DNA of 64,000 nucleotides from Actinopolymorpha rutila. Lineage in GTDB: Bacteria > Actinomycetota > Actinomycetes > Propionibacteriales > Actinopolymorphaceae. Location of the stretch: the NCBI RefSeq assembly GCF_013407855.1, contig NZ_JACBZH010000001.1, forward strand, positions 5,704,001 to 5,768,000, in the 5' to 3' direction. The position numbers and the translations under genes are program-made. Of this stretch, positions 8,977-16,860 are shown in pieces. Position 1 is the stretch's first letter, and every line of letters starts with the position of its first letter. The notes under the pieces are model-generated. The model made no database searches, was not told the DNA's origin, and worked only from the letters and a program-made list of their open reading frames with translations.

Positions 8977-9669
8977 TCAGCTACGGCTCCATCTTGCCTG
9001 GGTCCGGCTCACCGCCTGAGTAACCATGGCGATGAGCTCCTGCGGTGAGTTCGTGGAGCCTTCCGCTCCGTGGGAGCGGGCCTCCTGGTTGTGCTGTAGG
9101 GACCGAGAGCCAGCGTAGATGACGAACGGCGTGTGGTTGCCACCTGAACGCATCTTGTCCAGCAGTGTGTATCCGGCATGGGGGTCATCGGATCGGCCCA
9201 TATCGGAGATGACCACGTCGACTGGGTTCTGGTGCAGGTGGTCCAAAGCCTCCTCGGTCGATGTCGCGGCATCGACCCTGATGCCGAGGGCCTCGAGCGC
9301 CTGCCTCTCGTAGCGGTTGTTGTCCGGCCGGTCGTCGACCCATAGTGCTACTGAGCGCTGCAGCGCGCGTTGTGCGCGGCCCCCGGGCAGTGCGTCGGCG
9401 AGTTCGGCCGCGGCGCGTGACGGGTCCACCAAACCAGCAGCTTGCCCTGGCTTCACCAAGGCGGCGCCGACGTTGACTGCAGCCTTGATCTGCTGCCGGC
9501 TGACGGACGCCTCGACGCCCATACCCTTGAAGCTGAACTCGCGGAGGGTGCCCACAAAGTCGGCGAGCCCCTTTCTCCGCTTGACAATCACAAAGAGGAT
9601 CAGCGCTGGCCAAACCAGCGCGCCGACCAGCGCCGCGATCGCTGTCAGTAACTCCGTCATCGCCTTCAT
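8977..9669 (-). CDS. Membrane-anchored receiver-domain protein
   Basis: 230 aa from the ATG at 9669, chosen because GGGAGG lies 6 nt upstream. One TM helix (about 7-29) is followed by KRR, so the rest should be cytoplasmic. A linker to about residue 105 leads to a CheY-like receiver: acidic pair Asp112-Asp113 (ALWVDDRP), phospho-acceptor Asp156 (VVISDMG), then IYAGS. The conserved Lys expected before the last helix is absent (GSTNSPQEL). There is no output domain. It lies 247 bp downstream of two kinase-like genes on the same strand, so it may be the last member of that cassette, but the gap makes this uncertain. Confidence 0.75.
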   Translation of the reverse strand: MKAMTELLTAIAALVGALVWPALILFVIVKRRKGLADFVGTLREFSFKGMGVEASVSRQQIKAAVNVGAALVKPGQAAGLVDPSRAAAELADALPGGRAQRALQRSVALWVDDRPDNNRYERQALEALGIRVDAATSTEEALDHLHQNPVDVVISDMGRSDDPHAGYTLLDKMRSGGNHTPFVIYAGSRSLQHNQEARSHGAEGSTNSPQELIAMVTQAVSRTQARWSRS

Positions 9670-9916
9670 GAACGTCCTCCCGACGGTGATCGTAACCGCC
9701 AGGACCACCTTAGGTAGGCATTATTGACAGACCAGCTCCACGTCGCTGGCTGCATCATCACGCGCCACAGACCCTCACGGCCGCAGCCCGAAGTGTCTCT
9801 CCGGACCCAGATCAAGCAGGCCCGCAAGTCATCTGGACATACATCCCCTTGGTGGCAGGGCACGTTGCGGCGACCGCGGCTCTCTACAGCCGACTGCCCG
9901 CACGTGTCGGCCTCAG

Positions 9917-10930
9917 CTAACAGTCAGAGACACCCAAGGCGACACACCACTCCACCAGAGTGGGGCGAGTACCACTTGGCCCGCATGCCCGCCGCCACAG
10001 TCGACTAAGCCGGTGTATATCGGTGTCATGTAGTCCTTGCAGTCCGCGGGCTACCGCGTTGGGGTCGATGCTCGCGTTAAGGTCGCCCGAGACCAACAGG
10101 CGGAAGGCGAGCAGAGCGAAACGGAATCGGTCGCTGTCGAGCGTCGGTGGGCCTTCGCTTACTGCGGGATCCTCCCAGTCGATCGTATGGACAGCCTGTT
10201 GACCCGTGAAGGATCGCGCCCCGATCAACCGCGTGGAGTCGAAGTCGAAGATCGACACGCGGACCTCTGGACTCGTGGTGAACGCGATGTTCTTCCAGGA
10301 AAGATCACCATAGACGAGGTCTTCATCGTGCATTGACGCCAGCCATCGAGAAATCAGACGTACGAGCTCCAACCGGTCTTCGCTGGTCACCGAGAACGGG
10401 ATCGTGAAAGCACTCCGTGTCGAGACGGCCCAGTCCAGAGAGCGCTCAACACGTCGCCGGCGGCCCTTGACCTGTACGTCGAAGTAGAACTCGGGTTTGA
10501 GTCGTGGCATAACGTACCCGCGGAGCTCAGATCCAGAGGTATCCATTTCTTCGGGCCAACAGAGCTCAACTCGCGCGGTTCCTATGCCCCGTCGGACATC
10601 ACCGCCGCATGCCATAATCTGTCGGAATCCTGGAACTGCACCAGGGATTGGGGCCGAAAAGCGCTTGATCACGGCATCCGGCCGCCCAGGAATGTCATGT
10701 ACCGTTCCTTGGCCGCCGCCTCCGACCTGACCGCCGCCTCCGACGTGACCGCCATGGCCGAGGCCGCCAGCGGAAGGCCGCCGCCTGCTCACTCGGAACA
10801 TGGCGTTGGTCGTGATCGCAGGCTGAGCTGGCTGGAGCGGACTCGCCGCTCCTTGCGGCAACGGTGCCGTCCGGGCAAATACGCCTCGAAGGCGAATGAG
10901 CATCCGCCTAAGGAAACGCCATAGAGTCAT
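9917..10930 (-). CDS. Divergent protein kinase, TerY-P type (second copy)
   Basis: 337 aa. A basic N-terminus and Gly/His-rich linker lead to a kinase core. The G-loop is GGQGTVHD and the ATP lysine is in AVIKRF. The catalytic loop is YGDLSWKN, with GD in place of the HRD motif's RD, and the metal loop is IFDFDS in place of DFG. The GDxxxxN...DxDS pattern matches kinases linked to TerY vWA and PP2C proteins. It is paralogous to the gene 3 bp upstream (IKR/GD/DxD in the same order), so the cassette has two kinases. Predicted to phosphorylate protein partners in the cytoplasm; targets unknown. Confidence 0.75.
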   Translation of the reverse strand: MTLWRFLRRMLIRLRGVFARTAPLPQGAASPLQPAQPAITTNAMFRVSRRRPSAGGLGHGGHVGGGGQVGGGGQGTVHDIPGRPDAVIKRFSAPIPGAVPGFRQIMACGGDVRRGIGTARVELCWPEEMDTSGSELRGYVMPRLKPEFYFDVQVKGRRRRVERSLDWAVSTRSAFTIPFSVTSEDRLELVRLISRWLASMHDEDLVYGDLSWKNIAFTTSPEVRVSIFDFDSTRLIGARSFTGQQAVHTIDWEDPAVSEGPPTLDSDRFRFALLAFRLLVSGDLNASIDPNAVARGLQGLHDTDIHRLSRLWRRACGPSGTRPTLVEWCVALGVSDC

Positions 10931-10933
10931 GTC

Positions 10934-11884
10934 TCAGCTCGGAGGTGGTTGTACGGGCCGGAACTGCCTCGGACCACCGCTTGCGAGGAGGTCCGGCTTC
11001 GGTTTCGGCATGTCGATCCGGCGCCGCGATGCAGGCGCAAGGACGGGCTGCATCACACGATCCGAGAGGGCCGTCATCCATTCAGACGCAGCCGGACGAG
11101 TACCCGCCGCTCCGGCCGCCTTACTCAGCAGATCCTGGACTCCAGAGGGGTTGGCGCCGAGGAGAGCTGGGTCTAGTGGCCGGCCATCCAGCCGCCTGTT
11201 CAGGCTGGCACACAGGACGCGCAGCACGGCGAGCGCAAGCTTGTACCGGTCTTGGTCACGAGTCGGCTCGGCTCCCCGCACTACGTACGGATCATCCCAG
11301 TCAAGCGTATCGGCTTGGGGGAGGACCGAGGTTCGGCCCTCCAACCGCATCCCATCACAGTCGAGGAGCATGACCCCGGGCCTGGGGGTCACGGTCCACA
11401 GCACGTTCGCAAACGAGATGTCACCCAGCACAATCCCTCGTCGATGCAAGGTGTCGACGACACCTGCGAGATCGCGAAGGATGCCTAGCTTTTCGGAATG
11501 TGAAGGCAGGCTGACGGGTCCCCAGATAGGCTTTGGCGCGGTCGCAAGGTAGCTCAAATCAGCGAGCCGTTCGCCCTGCCCAATTTTCAGGCTGAACTGC
11601 TTCGGTACACGTCGCATCAAGAAACCTACGACGTGGGATCCCTCGAGTACGACCACTGCCGGCCAGGCCGCGAATTCATCGACTACTCGGCCTGCATGGC
11701 TGATGGTGTCGCGTTCGGCCACGAGCCGGTCAAGGCCTCCTGCATCGAAACTTGGGTGTGCCGGGTCGTGGTACATCTTGAGCACCTGATGGGAGCGGTC
11801 GAGGAGCTCGAAAACTCGCCCTTGACCCCCGTCCGCCAACTCCTTGCCAATCTGGAGGCTGGCGAGTTGAACCGTCGCAGTCAC
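10934..11884 (-). CDS. Divergent protein kinase, TerY-P type (first copy)
   Basis: 316 aa with a kinase fold starting almost at the N-terminus. G-loop ADGGQGRVFEL (17-27), lysine 36 (QVLKMY), catalytic loop LGDISFANVLW (GD replaces HRD), metal loop LLDCDGM. The C-terminal 45 residues are Pro/Arg-rich and probably disordered. The GTG start overlaps the stop of the PP2C gene by 4 bp (GTGA), so kinase and phosphatase are translationally coupled. This is the usual partnership in TerY-P triads, where kinase and phosphatase set the phosphorylation state of a vWA protein. Confidence 0.8.
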   Translation of the reverse strand: MTATVQLASLQIGKELADGGQGRVFELLDRSHQVLKMYHDPAHPSFDAGGLDRLVAERDTISHAGRVVDEFAAWPAVVVLEGSHVVGFLMRRVPKQFSLKIGQGERLADLSYLATAPKPIWGPVSLPSHSEKLGILRDLAGVVDTLHRRGIVLGDISFANVLWTVTPRPGVMLLDCDGMRLEGRTSVLPQADTLDWDDPYVVRGAEPTRDQDRYKLALAVLRVLCASLNRRLDGRPLDPALLGANPSGVQDLLSKAAGAAGTRPAASEWMTALSDRVMQPVLAPASRRRIDMPKPKPDLLASGGPRQFRPVQPPPS

Positions 11885-12942
11885 GGGAACCGCACTCCGA
11901 CGAAGGTACGGTCATCGTCGAAGGCCTTGACCGTCGCGTCGACGACCTTCAGCAGACTCGCCGGCGACGGCGCGCCCCTGCGCCAGAGCTCTGCGAGGTC
12001 GTGAGCGTACGAGGGCTGCAGGCGCAAGATGTTTCCAATGCCATCCGACACCAGTGCCAGCGTCTCACCTGGAGCAAACGACTCTCGCCAGACCCTTGCC
12101 GTGGGATGCTCGGGCAGCGGGTCGACGACTGTACTCAGGACGGCCGACCCGCTGTTGGGGTCGTCGCCATGGCCCAGAGACGTCCACCCGTTGTCGGTCT
12201 TGCGCCAAGCGTCCGAGTCTCCGATCTGAGCGAGTACCACCTCACGGGTTCCGTCTCCCTCAGGCGCGCGACGGACGATTGCGACGATAAGTGTGGTCGA
12301 CACGTCCCGCGGCGTGAACGAGCTGTTCTTAGCCTCATGCGTTAGCCGTACGGCGATCTTGCCGAATGACGTCTCACCAGTTTTCACGCCACCAATGATC
12401 TCCTCGATCAGTTCCCAATCGTTCGCTATCCCGCGAGCCGCCAGCGCAGAACCCAGGTGCGATCCACTCGAGCTGCCGACTCCATCGGCAACGGCAACCA
12501 CGACTGCCTCCGGAGTCACCCCGATCGCGAAGGAGTCCTGTCGGATTTCCCCGAGATAACGGTGCATGTGCCCGCGTGCAGATACCGCGCGTACAGCAAT
12601 ACCACCGTTTGGCTCGCCTACTTCCAGCCAGTCCATCGCGATGTCGGGTACATGCTCGAGCGCCCTAGGGGGTTGCGCCGCGATCCGATGTGGCACGGGC
12701 CCGAGCCGGGCCGATGGACCGTAGGTCACCAGGCCATCGTCGGACTCAGAGAAACCTTGATCTCGAGTGGGCGGAACGCCCACAGTTCCTTCTTCGGACG
12801 ATGTGCTCACGCCAGGCGCGATGCCCGACTGGGTAGCCGAGTCAGGGGAGACAAGCTCGACTGCCGCGACAGGGGCCTCGTCAGGTGAGGTCCGGCCTGG
12901 GGTGAGCGCGATTGGGTCGGTATCTTCATCGTAGCTAGTCAT
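11881..12942 (-). CDS. PP2C-family protein phosphatase
   Basis: 353 aa. The ATG at 12942 shares one base with the vWA gene's TGA (TGATG); a longer frame upstream overlaps the vWA gene and is rejected. About 115 acidic, Pro/Ser-rich residues precede the catalytic domain. PPM motifs appear in order: RQDSFAIG (first metal Asp), VAVADGVGSSSGS, TTLIVAIV, AQIGDSDAW, LVSDGIGN and FDDDRTFVGV at the very end. All metal-binding Asp positions look intact, so it should be an active Ser/Thr phosphatase. It lies between the vWA gene and the first kinase gene, as in TerY-P modules. Confidence 0.85.
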   Translation of the reverse strand: MTSYDEDTDPIALTPGRTSPDEAPVAAVELVSPDSATQSGIAPGVSTSSEEGTVGVPPTRDQGFSESDDGLVTYGPSARLGPVPHRIAAQPPRALEHVPDIAMDWLEVGEPNGGIAVRAVSARGHMHRYLGEIRQDSFAIGVTPEAVVVAVADGVGSSSGSHLGSALAARGIANDWELIEEIIGGVKTGETSFGKIAVRLTHEAKNSSFTPRDVSTTLIVAIVRRAPEGDGTREVVLAQIGDSDAWRKTDNGWTSLGHGDDPNSGSAVLSTVVDPLPEHPTARVWRESFAPGETLALVSDGIGNILRLQPSYAHDLAELWRRGAPSPASLLKVVDATVKAFDDDRTFVGVRFP

Positions 12943-13610
12943 CAGACCCGGTCCACCGTGATGGCCGTGAAGCCCGGAACTGTGTCCGGCGTCTGCAACG
13001 TCATTCCACCGTCGGGAGCTGGCGTGCTGCCACTTCGGACGATGGACTTGGTCAGCGCTACAGCAAATTCCTGGAGCGCTTGCGCCGGCGACAGAGTGCC
13101 GTCGGAGACAAAGGCCCTGAACGTCCCGACCGCCGAGATCGTGTCTGGGTCCACATGTGACCCTATCCCGAACGCGACGATGTTCGGATGCAGTGGGAAC
13201 GATGTAGTCGTCAGGTCCTCCCACTCCTTGCGGTAGTCACCGGTCGGCTGGCCATCGGTCAGAAAGAACACGACGGGACGAAAAACTTGATGGCCCTGCG
13301 ACTTCAGACGGGCAACATCCTGCTCGATCTGGTCCTTGACGCACCGGAACGCTGCAGCGTAATCGGTGCTGCCTTTCGTCGTAAGCACCGGCAGTTGCTT
13401 AACCTGGCTCAGGTCTGAGAGAGGTAGCGCGATGTCAACAGAGTCGCTGAACCCGATGATGGCGAACTGAGTCTTGTCGGCGACGACGGGGTTGTACGCA
13501 ATCTCCTGGTGCAACTCCGGAAGGGCGGTGTTGATCGCATCGATCGGATCGCCCGACATCGACCCCGACTCGTCGCAAACGAGATAGAACGGGAGGATCT
13601 GCTGAGCCAT
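12942..13610 (-). CDS. vWA-domain protein, TerY-like
   Basis: 222 aa, almost entirely one von Willebrand A domain. The MIDAS metal site is complete: Asp13-x-Ser15-x-Ser17 (DESGSMSG), the Thr in GSTDYAAAF, and the Asp in FLTDGQPTGD. This is the arrangement of TerY proteins of tellurite and phage-stress clusters. The ATG at 13610 follows AGGAG by 5 nt; an earlier ATG is six codons upstream. The stop overlaps the PP2C start. It has no TM and is cytoplasmic, probably the phospho-regulated metal-dependent adaptor of the cassette. Confidence 0.86.
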   Translation of the reverse strand: MAQQILPFYLVCDESGSMSGDPIDAINTALPELHQEIAYNPVVADKTQFAIIGFSDSVDIALPLSDLSQVKQLPVLTTKGSTDYAAAFRCVKDQIEQDVARLKSQGHQVFRPVVFFLTDGQPTGDYRKEWEDLTTTSFPLHPNIVAFGIGSHVDPDTISAVGTFRAFVSDGTLSPAQALQEFAVALTKSIVRSGSTPAPDGGMTLQTPDTVPGFTAITVDRV

Positions 13611-13624
13611 ATCTACTCCTTTTA

Positions 13625-14182
13625 TCAACCCGCACTTGCGGATTGCTTGGTGGTGAAAACGAAGACCTCGAGGCGGGCCTGGCCGTAATCGAGGCTGCCG
13701 TCCCAGAATGCACGAAACGGTGTCTGCGGGGCAAAGATGTCAGCGTTGGCGCAGTGCAATTGCTTTCCGATCGCGCTCGCGACTTGCTGGCCAGGTCCTG
13801 GCTTCGTCGCTCCGCCGAAGATGAGCACGAGTGCGGCCTTCTTTCCCGTCAATACCTTGCTGCGCTGCCGGAGTTTGGAACAGACGTGGCGACTTTCGGC
13901 CTTTCCCACCTGGCCGGGCGTCACGAGAGCGCCCGCGTTGAGGCCGATGGAGACATTGACAGGTTTCGTGGCCATCCCGACGATCGTGGGGAGCTTCTTG
14001 GGAGCGGCGGTCTTTGCGATCTTGGCAACCGGCTTGGGCTTTGGCGGCTCGTGTGGGATCGCGCTTCCGAGTCCGACCAAGACCAGAACGAGGAGCAGGT
14101 CTGCGAAGACCCACCCGGCGAACCCCTCGACGGAGCGGAGGCCACCGCGGCCACCTCCCGATGCTGTTCGACGGCGAGGCAC
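13625..14182 (-). CDS. MotB/ZorB-like single-TM protein
   Basis: 185 aa. A basic N-terminus is followed by one TM (about 21-40) containing Trp24 and Ala-Asp28 (GWVFADLLLVLVL). This recalls the MotB/ZorB plug helix, where an Asp carries protons. Next comes a Pro/Lys-rich linker, then about 110 residues with weak resemblance to OmpA-like domains (ALVLIFGGATKPGPGQQ ... RLEVFVF). It starts with GTG, one base overlapping the TAG of the upstream coiled-coil gene, and ends 14 nt before the vWA start. A stator-like role with its neighbour is inferred from layout and the membrane Asp, not from clear homology. Confidence 0.6.
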   Translation of the reverse strand: MPRRRTASGGGRGGLRSVEGFAGWVFADLLLVLVLVGLGSAIPHEPPKPKPVAKIAKTAAPKKLPTIVGMATKPVNVSIGLNAGALVTPGQVGKAESRHVCSKLRQRSKVLTGKKAALVLIFGGATKPGPGQQVASAIGKQLHCANADIFAPQTPFRAFWDGSLDYGQARLEVFVFTTKQSASAG

Positions 14183-15306
14183 TAGACCCTCACGCCGTTC
14201 TGCGGCGAAGGACTGACAATCCGCTCCAACTGACTGAGCATCCGCTCCGCAGCATCCCTCGCTGCCGTCAGTTCGGACACCTGACCCTGGAGTGCGCTCT
14301 CGTGGCGCTCGAGCGAGTCATCGAGTTGCCCAAGTACTTGACCGACGCTCGCGTGGTTGACACCGATTGCGGCTACCTCGGTTTTGAGCGCACGATGCGT
14401 GTCGGCAACCTGACCCACCTCGGCCGCGAGGGCGGAGACGGCCTGTGTAGTCGCCGCCTTGAGATCCTGGGTGCTGGCACTAAGCCCCGTACGAAGTTCG
14501 TCCAGGCTCAGATCCAGCTGCTTGTGGACCGACGCCAGCGTGTTGGTCAGATCTGTTTGCGCTCTCTGAGCTCCCGCTACCAATGCCGCAAGATCCGTGC
14601 TCGCTTGCCCCGCGTTCGACGCGGCGTCCCGTAGCCGCTCGCTGGCCAGATGGAGTTGATCGGAGCCCTCGCGAGTCCTCTCGTGTGCACGATGGAGCTC
14701 CTTGACGGAGCGCTTCACCAGCGACTCGATCCGCGCTGGGTCGTCAGAACGACGTTCGTTAAGCACGCGCTGCGCTCCCGAGAGAGCGGAGACCAAGGCG
14801 GCCTCGGCATGACTGTTCAGCTCGTCCTCACGATGAAGACTCGCCTGGGCAAAGAGTCGATGGAGAACGATAAGCGCCACGGCAATGACGATGAGCCATA
14901 CGGAGACCTTGGCCATCGGAACAAGCCGGTGGTCGCTGGCGAGCCGGCCATCGAAGCCCTCGGTCCAGAGGGCCAGGAAGGTGCGCCCCTTCTCACTGCT
15001 TGCATCGAGCAGGCTCTGGTAGGCGCTGGTGGCAGCGTGCAGACTCCACCACGTCCATGCGACCGGAAGGAAGACCGAGATTCCGGAGAGGATCCCCAGA
15101 AAGCGCTCAAAGGAACCGCTACGCCGGACAGACACCGTGGACGAAGCCGGGAACGCAGAAAACAGGTCCACCCCCGTCCAGCTGTCGTCATCGGCGTCGG
15201 AGACGGCGGAAGCGAGTGACCGCAGATCGGCGGCACGGCGCCAGTAGTCTGGATCCTCTGCAAGCCGCTCAAGGTGCTCGGCCACCTCGGCCTTAGTGAT
15301 GTCCAC
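14182..15306 (-). CDS. Two-TM coiled-coil membrane protein (cassette gene 1)
   Basis: 374 aa. A soluble N-terminal stretch of about 65 residues is followed by TM1 (about 68-91, with VAWTWWSLHAA), a loop of about 40 residues, and TM2 (about 132-152). A long C-terminal helical region (about 155-365) is rich in Ala, Glu, Leu and Gln, as in ZorA tails or chemoreceptors. The GTG start has GGAAGG 6 nt upstream. It is first in the cassette and overlaps the MotB-like gene by one base, which suggests the two products form one membrane complex. I do not recognise the exact family; MotA/ExbB-type homology is possible but not visible. Confidence 0.65.
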   Translation of the reverse strand: MDITKAEVAEHLERLAEDPDYWRRAADLRSLASAVSDADDDSWTGVDLFSAFPASSTVSVRRSGSFERFLGILSGISVFLPVAWTWWSLHAATSAYQSLLDASSEKGRTFLALWTEGFDGRLASDHRLVPMAKVSVWLIVIAVALIVLHRLFAQASLHREDELNSHAEAALVSALSGAQRVLNERRSDDPARIESLVKRSVKELHRAHERTREGSDQLHLASERLRDAASNAGQASTDLAALVAGAQRAQTDLTNTLASVHKQLDLSLDELRTGLSASTQDLKAATTQAVSALAAEVGQVADTHRALKTEVAAIGVNHASVGQVLGQLDDSLERHESALQGQVSELTAARDAAERMLSQLERIVSPSPQNGVRV

Positions 15307-15381
15307 AACCGTCCTTCCGGGACACTGTGCGAGCCCGTCGATTCAGTCCTGGTGAGACTGGAGAGCAGCCGAAGAGGTCAA

Positions 15382-15403
15382 GTCCATTGGCGTGGTGTAG
15401 CGG
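15382..15403 (+). repeat. Left terminal inverted repeat of the IS256-type element
   Basis: Begins GTCCATTGGCGTGGTGTAGC and pairs imperfectly with 16759-16780. GTCCA and GTGGTGTA are the shared blocks. Confidence 0.5.
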
Positions 15404-15428
15404 TCGTGTCGCGTGATCCTCTTGGTGG

Positions 15429-16661
15429 TTAGGCGCTGAGCGCCTTGAGGTCGGTGTCGGTCACCTCCTCGGTCTCGGTGGCGCGGGCTTTGGCGAGGAG
15501 GTCCAGGCCGAGGTAGCGGCGGCCTTCGATCCATTCGTCGTGTTGTTCGGCGAGGACGGCTCCGACGAGGCGGATGAGGGAGTTGCGGTCGGGGAAGATC
15601 CCGACGACGTCGGTGCGGCGGCGGATCTCGCGGTTGAGGCGTTCTTGGGGGTTGTTGGACCAGATCTGTCGCCATAGCTGCTTGGGGAAGCCGGTGAACG
15701 CCAGCACGTCGGTCCGGGCGGCCTCGAGGTGGTCGGCGACCTTGGGTAGCTTGTCGGCCAGGGCGTCCAGGACGCGGTTGAACTGGTCGTGGACCGCGGC
15801 GGTGTCGGGCTGGTCATAGACCGAGTGCAGCAGCGTCCGCACCCACGGCCAGGACGCCTTCGGGGTCACGGCCATGAGGTTGGCGGCGTAGTGGGTGCGG
15901 CACCGTTGCCAGCCCGCGCCCGGGAGTGTGGCGCCGATCGCTGCGACCAGACCTGCGTGGGCGTCAGAGGTCACCAGGCCCACGCCGGACAGGCCGCGGG
16001 CGACCAGGCCGCGCAGGAATCCCAGCCAGCCGGCGCCGTCTTCGGCGGAGGTGACGTCGATGCCGAGGATCTCTCGGTGTCCGTCGGCGTTGACACCGGT
16101 CGCGACGAGTGCGTGCACCCCGACGACCCGGCCGCCCTCTCTGACCTTCAGCACCAGGGCGTCCATCGCGACGAACGTGTACGGACCTTGATCGAGGGGG
16201 CGGGTGCGGAACGCCTCGACCTGCTCGTCCAGCTCCGCCGCCATCACGCTCACTTGTGACTTGGACAGGCGGGTGATGCCGAGTTGTTCGACGAGTTTCT
16301 CCATCCGCCGCGTCGATACCCCGAGCAGGTAGCAGGTGGCCACCACCGACGTCAGGGCCCGTTCGGCCCGGCGTCGCCGTTCCAGCAGCCAGTCCGGGAA
16401 GTACGAACCGGAGCGGAGCTTGGGGATCGCGACATCGATCGTGCCGGTACGGGTGTCGAAGTCGCGGTGACGGTAGCCGTTACGGGAGTTGGTGCGGTCC
16501 GGGCTGGGCTGACCGTAGGGGGCGCCGCAGACCGCGTCGACTTCGGCACCCATCAGGGCGTCGATGAACGTCGACAGCAGGTCGCGCAGCAGGTCCGGCG
16601 ACGCAGCAGCCAGCTGTTCGTGCAGGAACCGGTCAGGGGTCATACTGGGCTTGGCGGTCAT
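15429..16661 (-). CDS. IS256-family (Mutator) transposase
   Basis: 410 aa from the ATG at 16661, which has AAGGAG 8 nt upstream. The DDE catalytic residues are recognisable: Asp in FVAMDALVLK, Asp in VTSDAHAGL and Glu in NNPQERLNREIRRR. The family's C/D(2)H signature appears as CRTHYAANLM. The length matches full IS256 transposases and there is no frameshift, so it is probably functional. It catalyses replicative or copy-paste transposition of its element. Confidence 0.95.
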   Translation of the reverse strand: MTAKPSMTPDRFLHEQLAAASPDLLRDLLSTFIDALMGAEVDAVCGAPYGQPSPDRTNSRNGYRHRDFDTRTGTIDVAIPKLRSGSYFPDWLLERRRRAERALTSVVATCYLLGVSTRRMEKLVEQLGITRLSKSQVSVMAAELDEQVEAFRTRPLDQGPYTFVAMDALVLKVREGGRVVGVHALVATGVNADGHREILGIDVTSAEDGAGWLGFLRGLVARGLSGVGLVTSDAHAGLVAAIGATLPGAGWQRCRTHYAANLMAVTPKASWPWVRTLLHSVYDQPDTAAVHDQFNRVLDALADKLPKVADHLEAARTDVLAFTGFPKQLWRQIWSNNPQERLNREIRRRTDVVGIFPDRNSLIRLVGAVLAEQHDEWIEGRRYLGLDLLAKARATETEEVTDTDLKALSA

Positions 16662-16758
16662 CGCGTAGGTCTCCTTGAGCTTGAGCGGGAACTCAGTTCG
16701 AAGGATCACGCGATGACCGCCCTTACGCGTCTACGACACGCCCATCAACAAGGCGCCT

Positions 16759-16780
16759 GCGGTACACCACTCTGCTGGAC
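16759..16780 (-). repeat. Right terminal inverted repeat of the IS256-type element
   Basis: Reverse complement begins GTCCAGCAGAGTGGTGTACC, matching the left end at GTCCA and GTGGTGTA. Confidence 0.5.
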
Positions 16781-16860
16781 GCCACTGCCGAAGATGATGC
16801 TCAGGCATGCTCCGCTACTCGTGCATTGGGCCGACCTGCGCTCGATGCGGTGTCGAGAGT

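Larger units (their letters stand above)
15382..16780. mobile_element. IS256-family insertion sequence
   Basis: About 1.4 kb containing one Mutator/IS256 transposase. The ends were set from imperfect inverted repeats (15 of 22 positions match by eye). Just inside lies a second inverted match, GCGTGATCCT at 15411-15420 with AGGATCACGC at 16702-16711. The flanking 8-9 bp do not form a convincing target duplication, so the exact ends are uncertain or the element is old. It lies 75 bp upstream of the cassette's first start codon. Confidence 0.75.

Noticed and set aside
11881..13224. PP2C protein starting at 13224
   Set aside because: The first 94 residues would overlap the vWA gene in another frame; the ATG at 12942 in TGATG fits the coupled operon.
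9917..15306. Zorya system
   Set aside because: Only a ZorA/ZorB-like pair is suggested and even that is weak. ZorC/ZorD or ZorE nucleases/helicase are absent and kinase/PP2C/vWA genes take their place.
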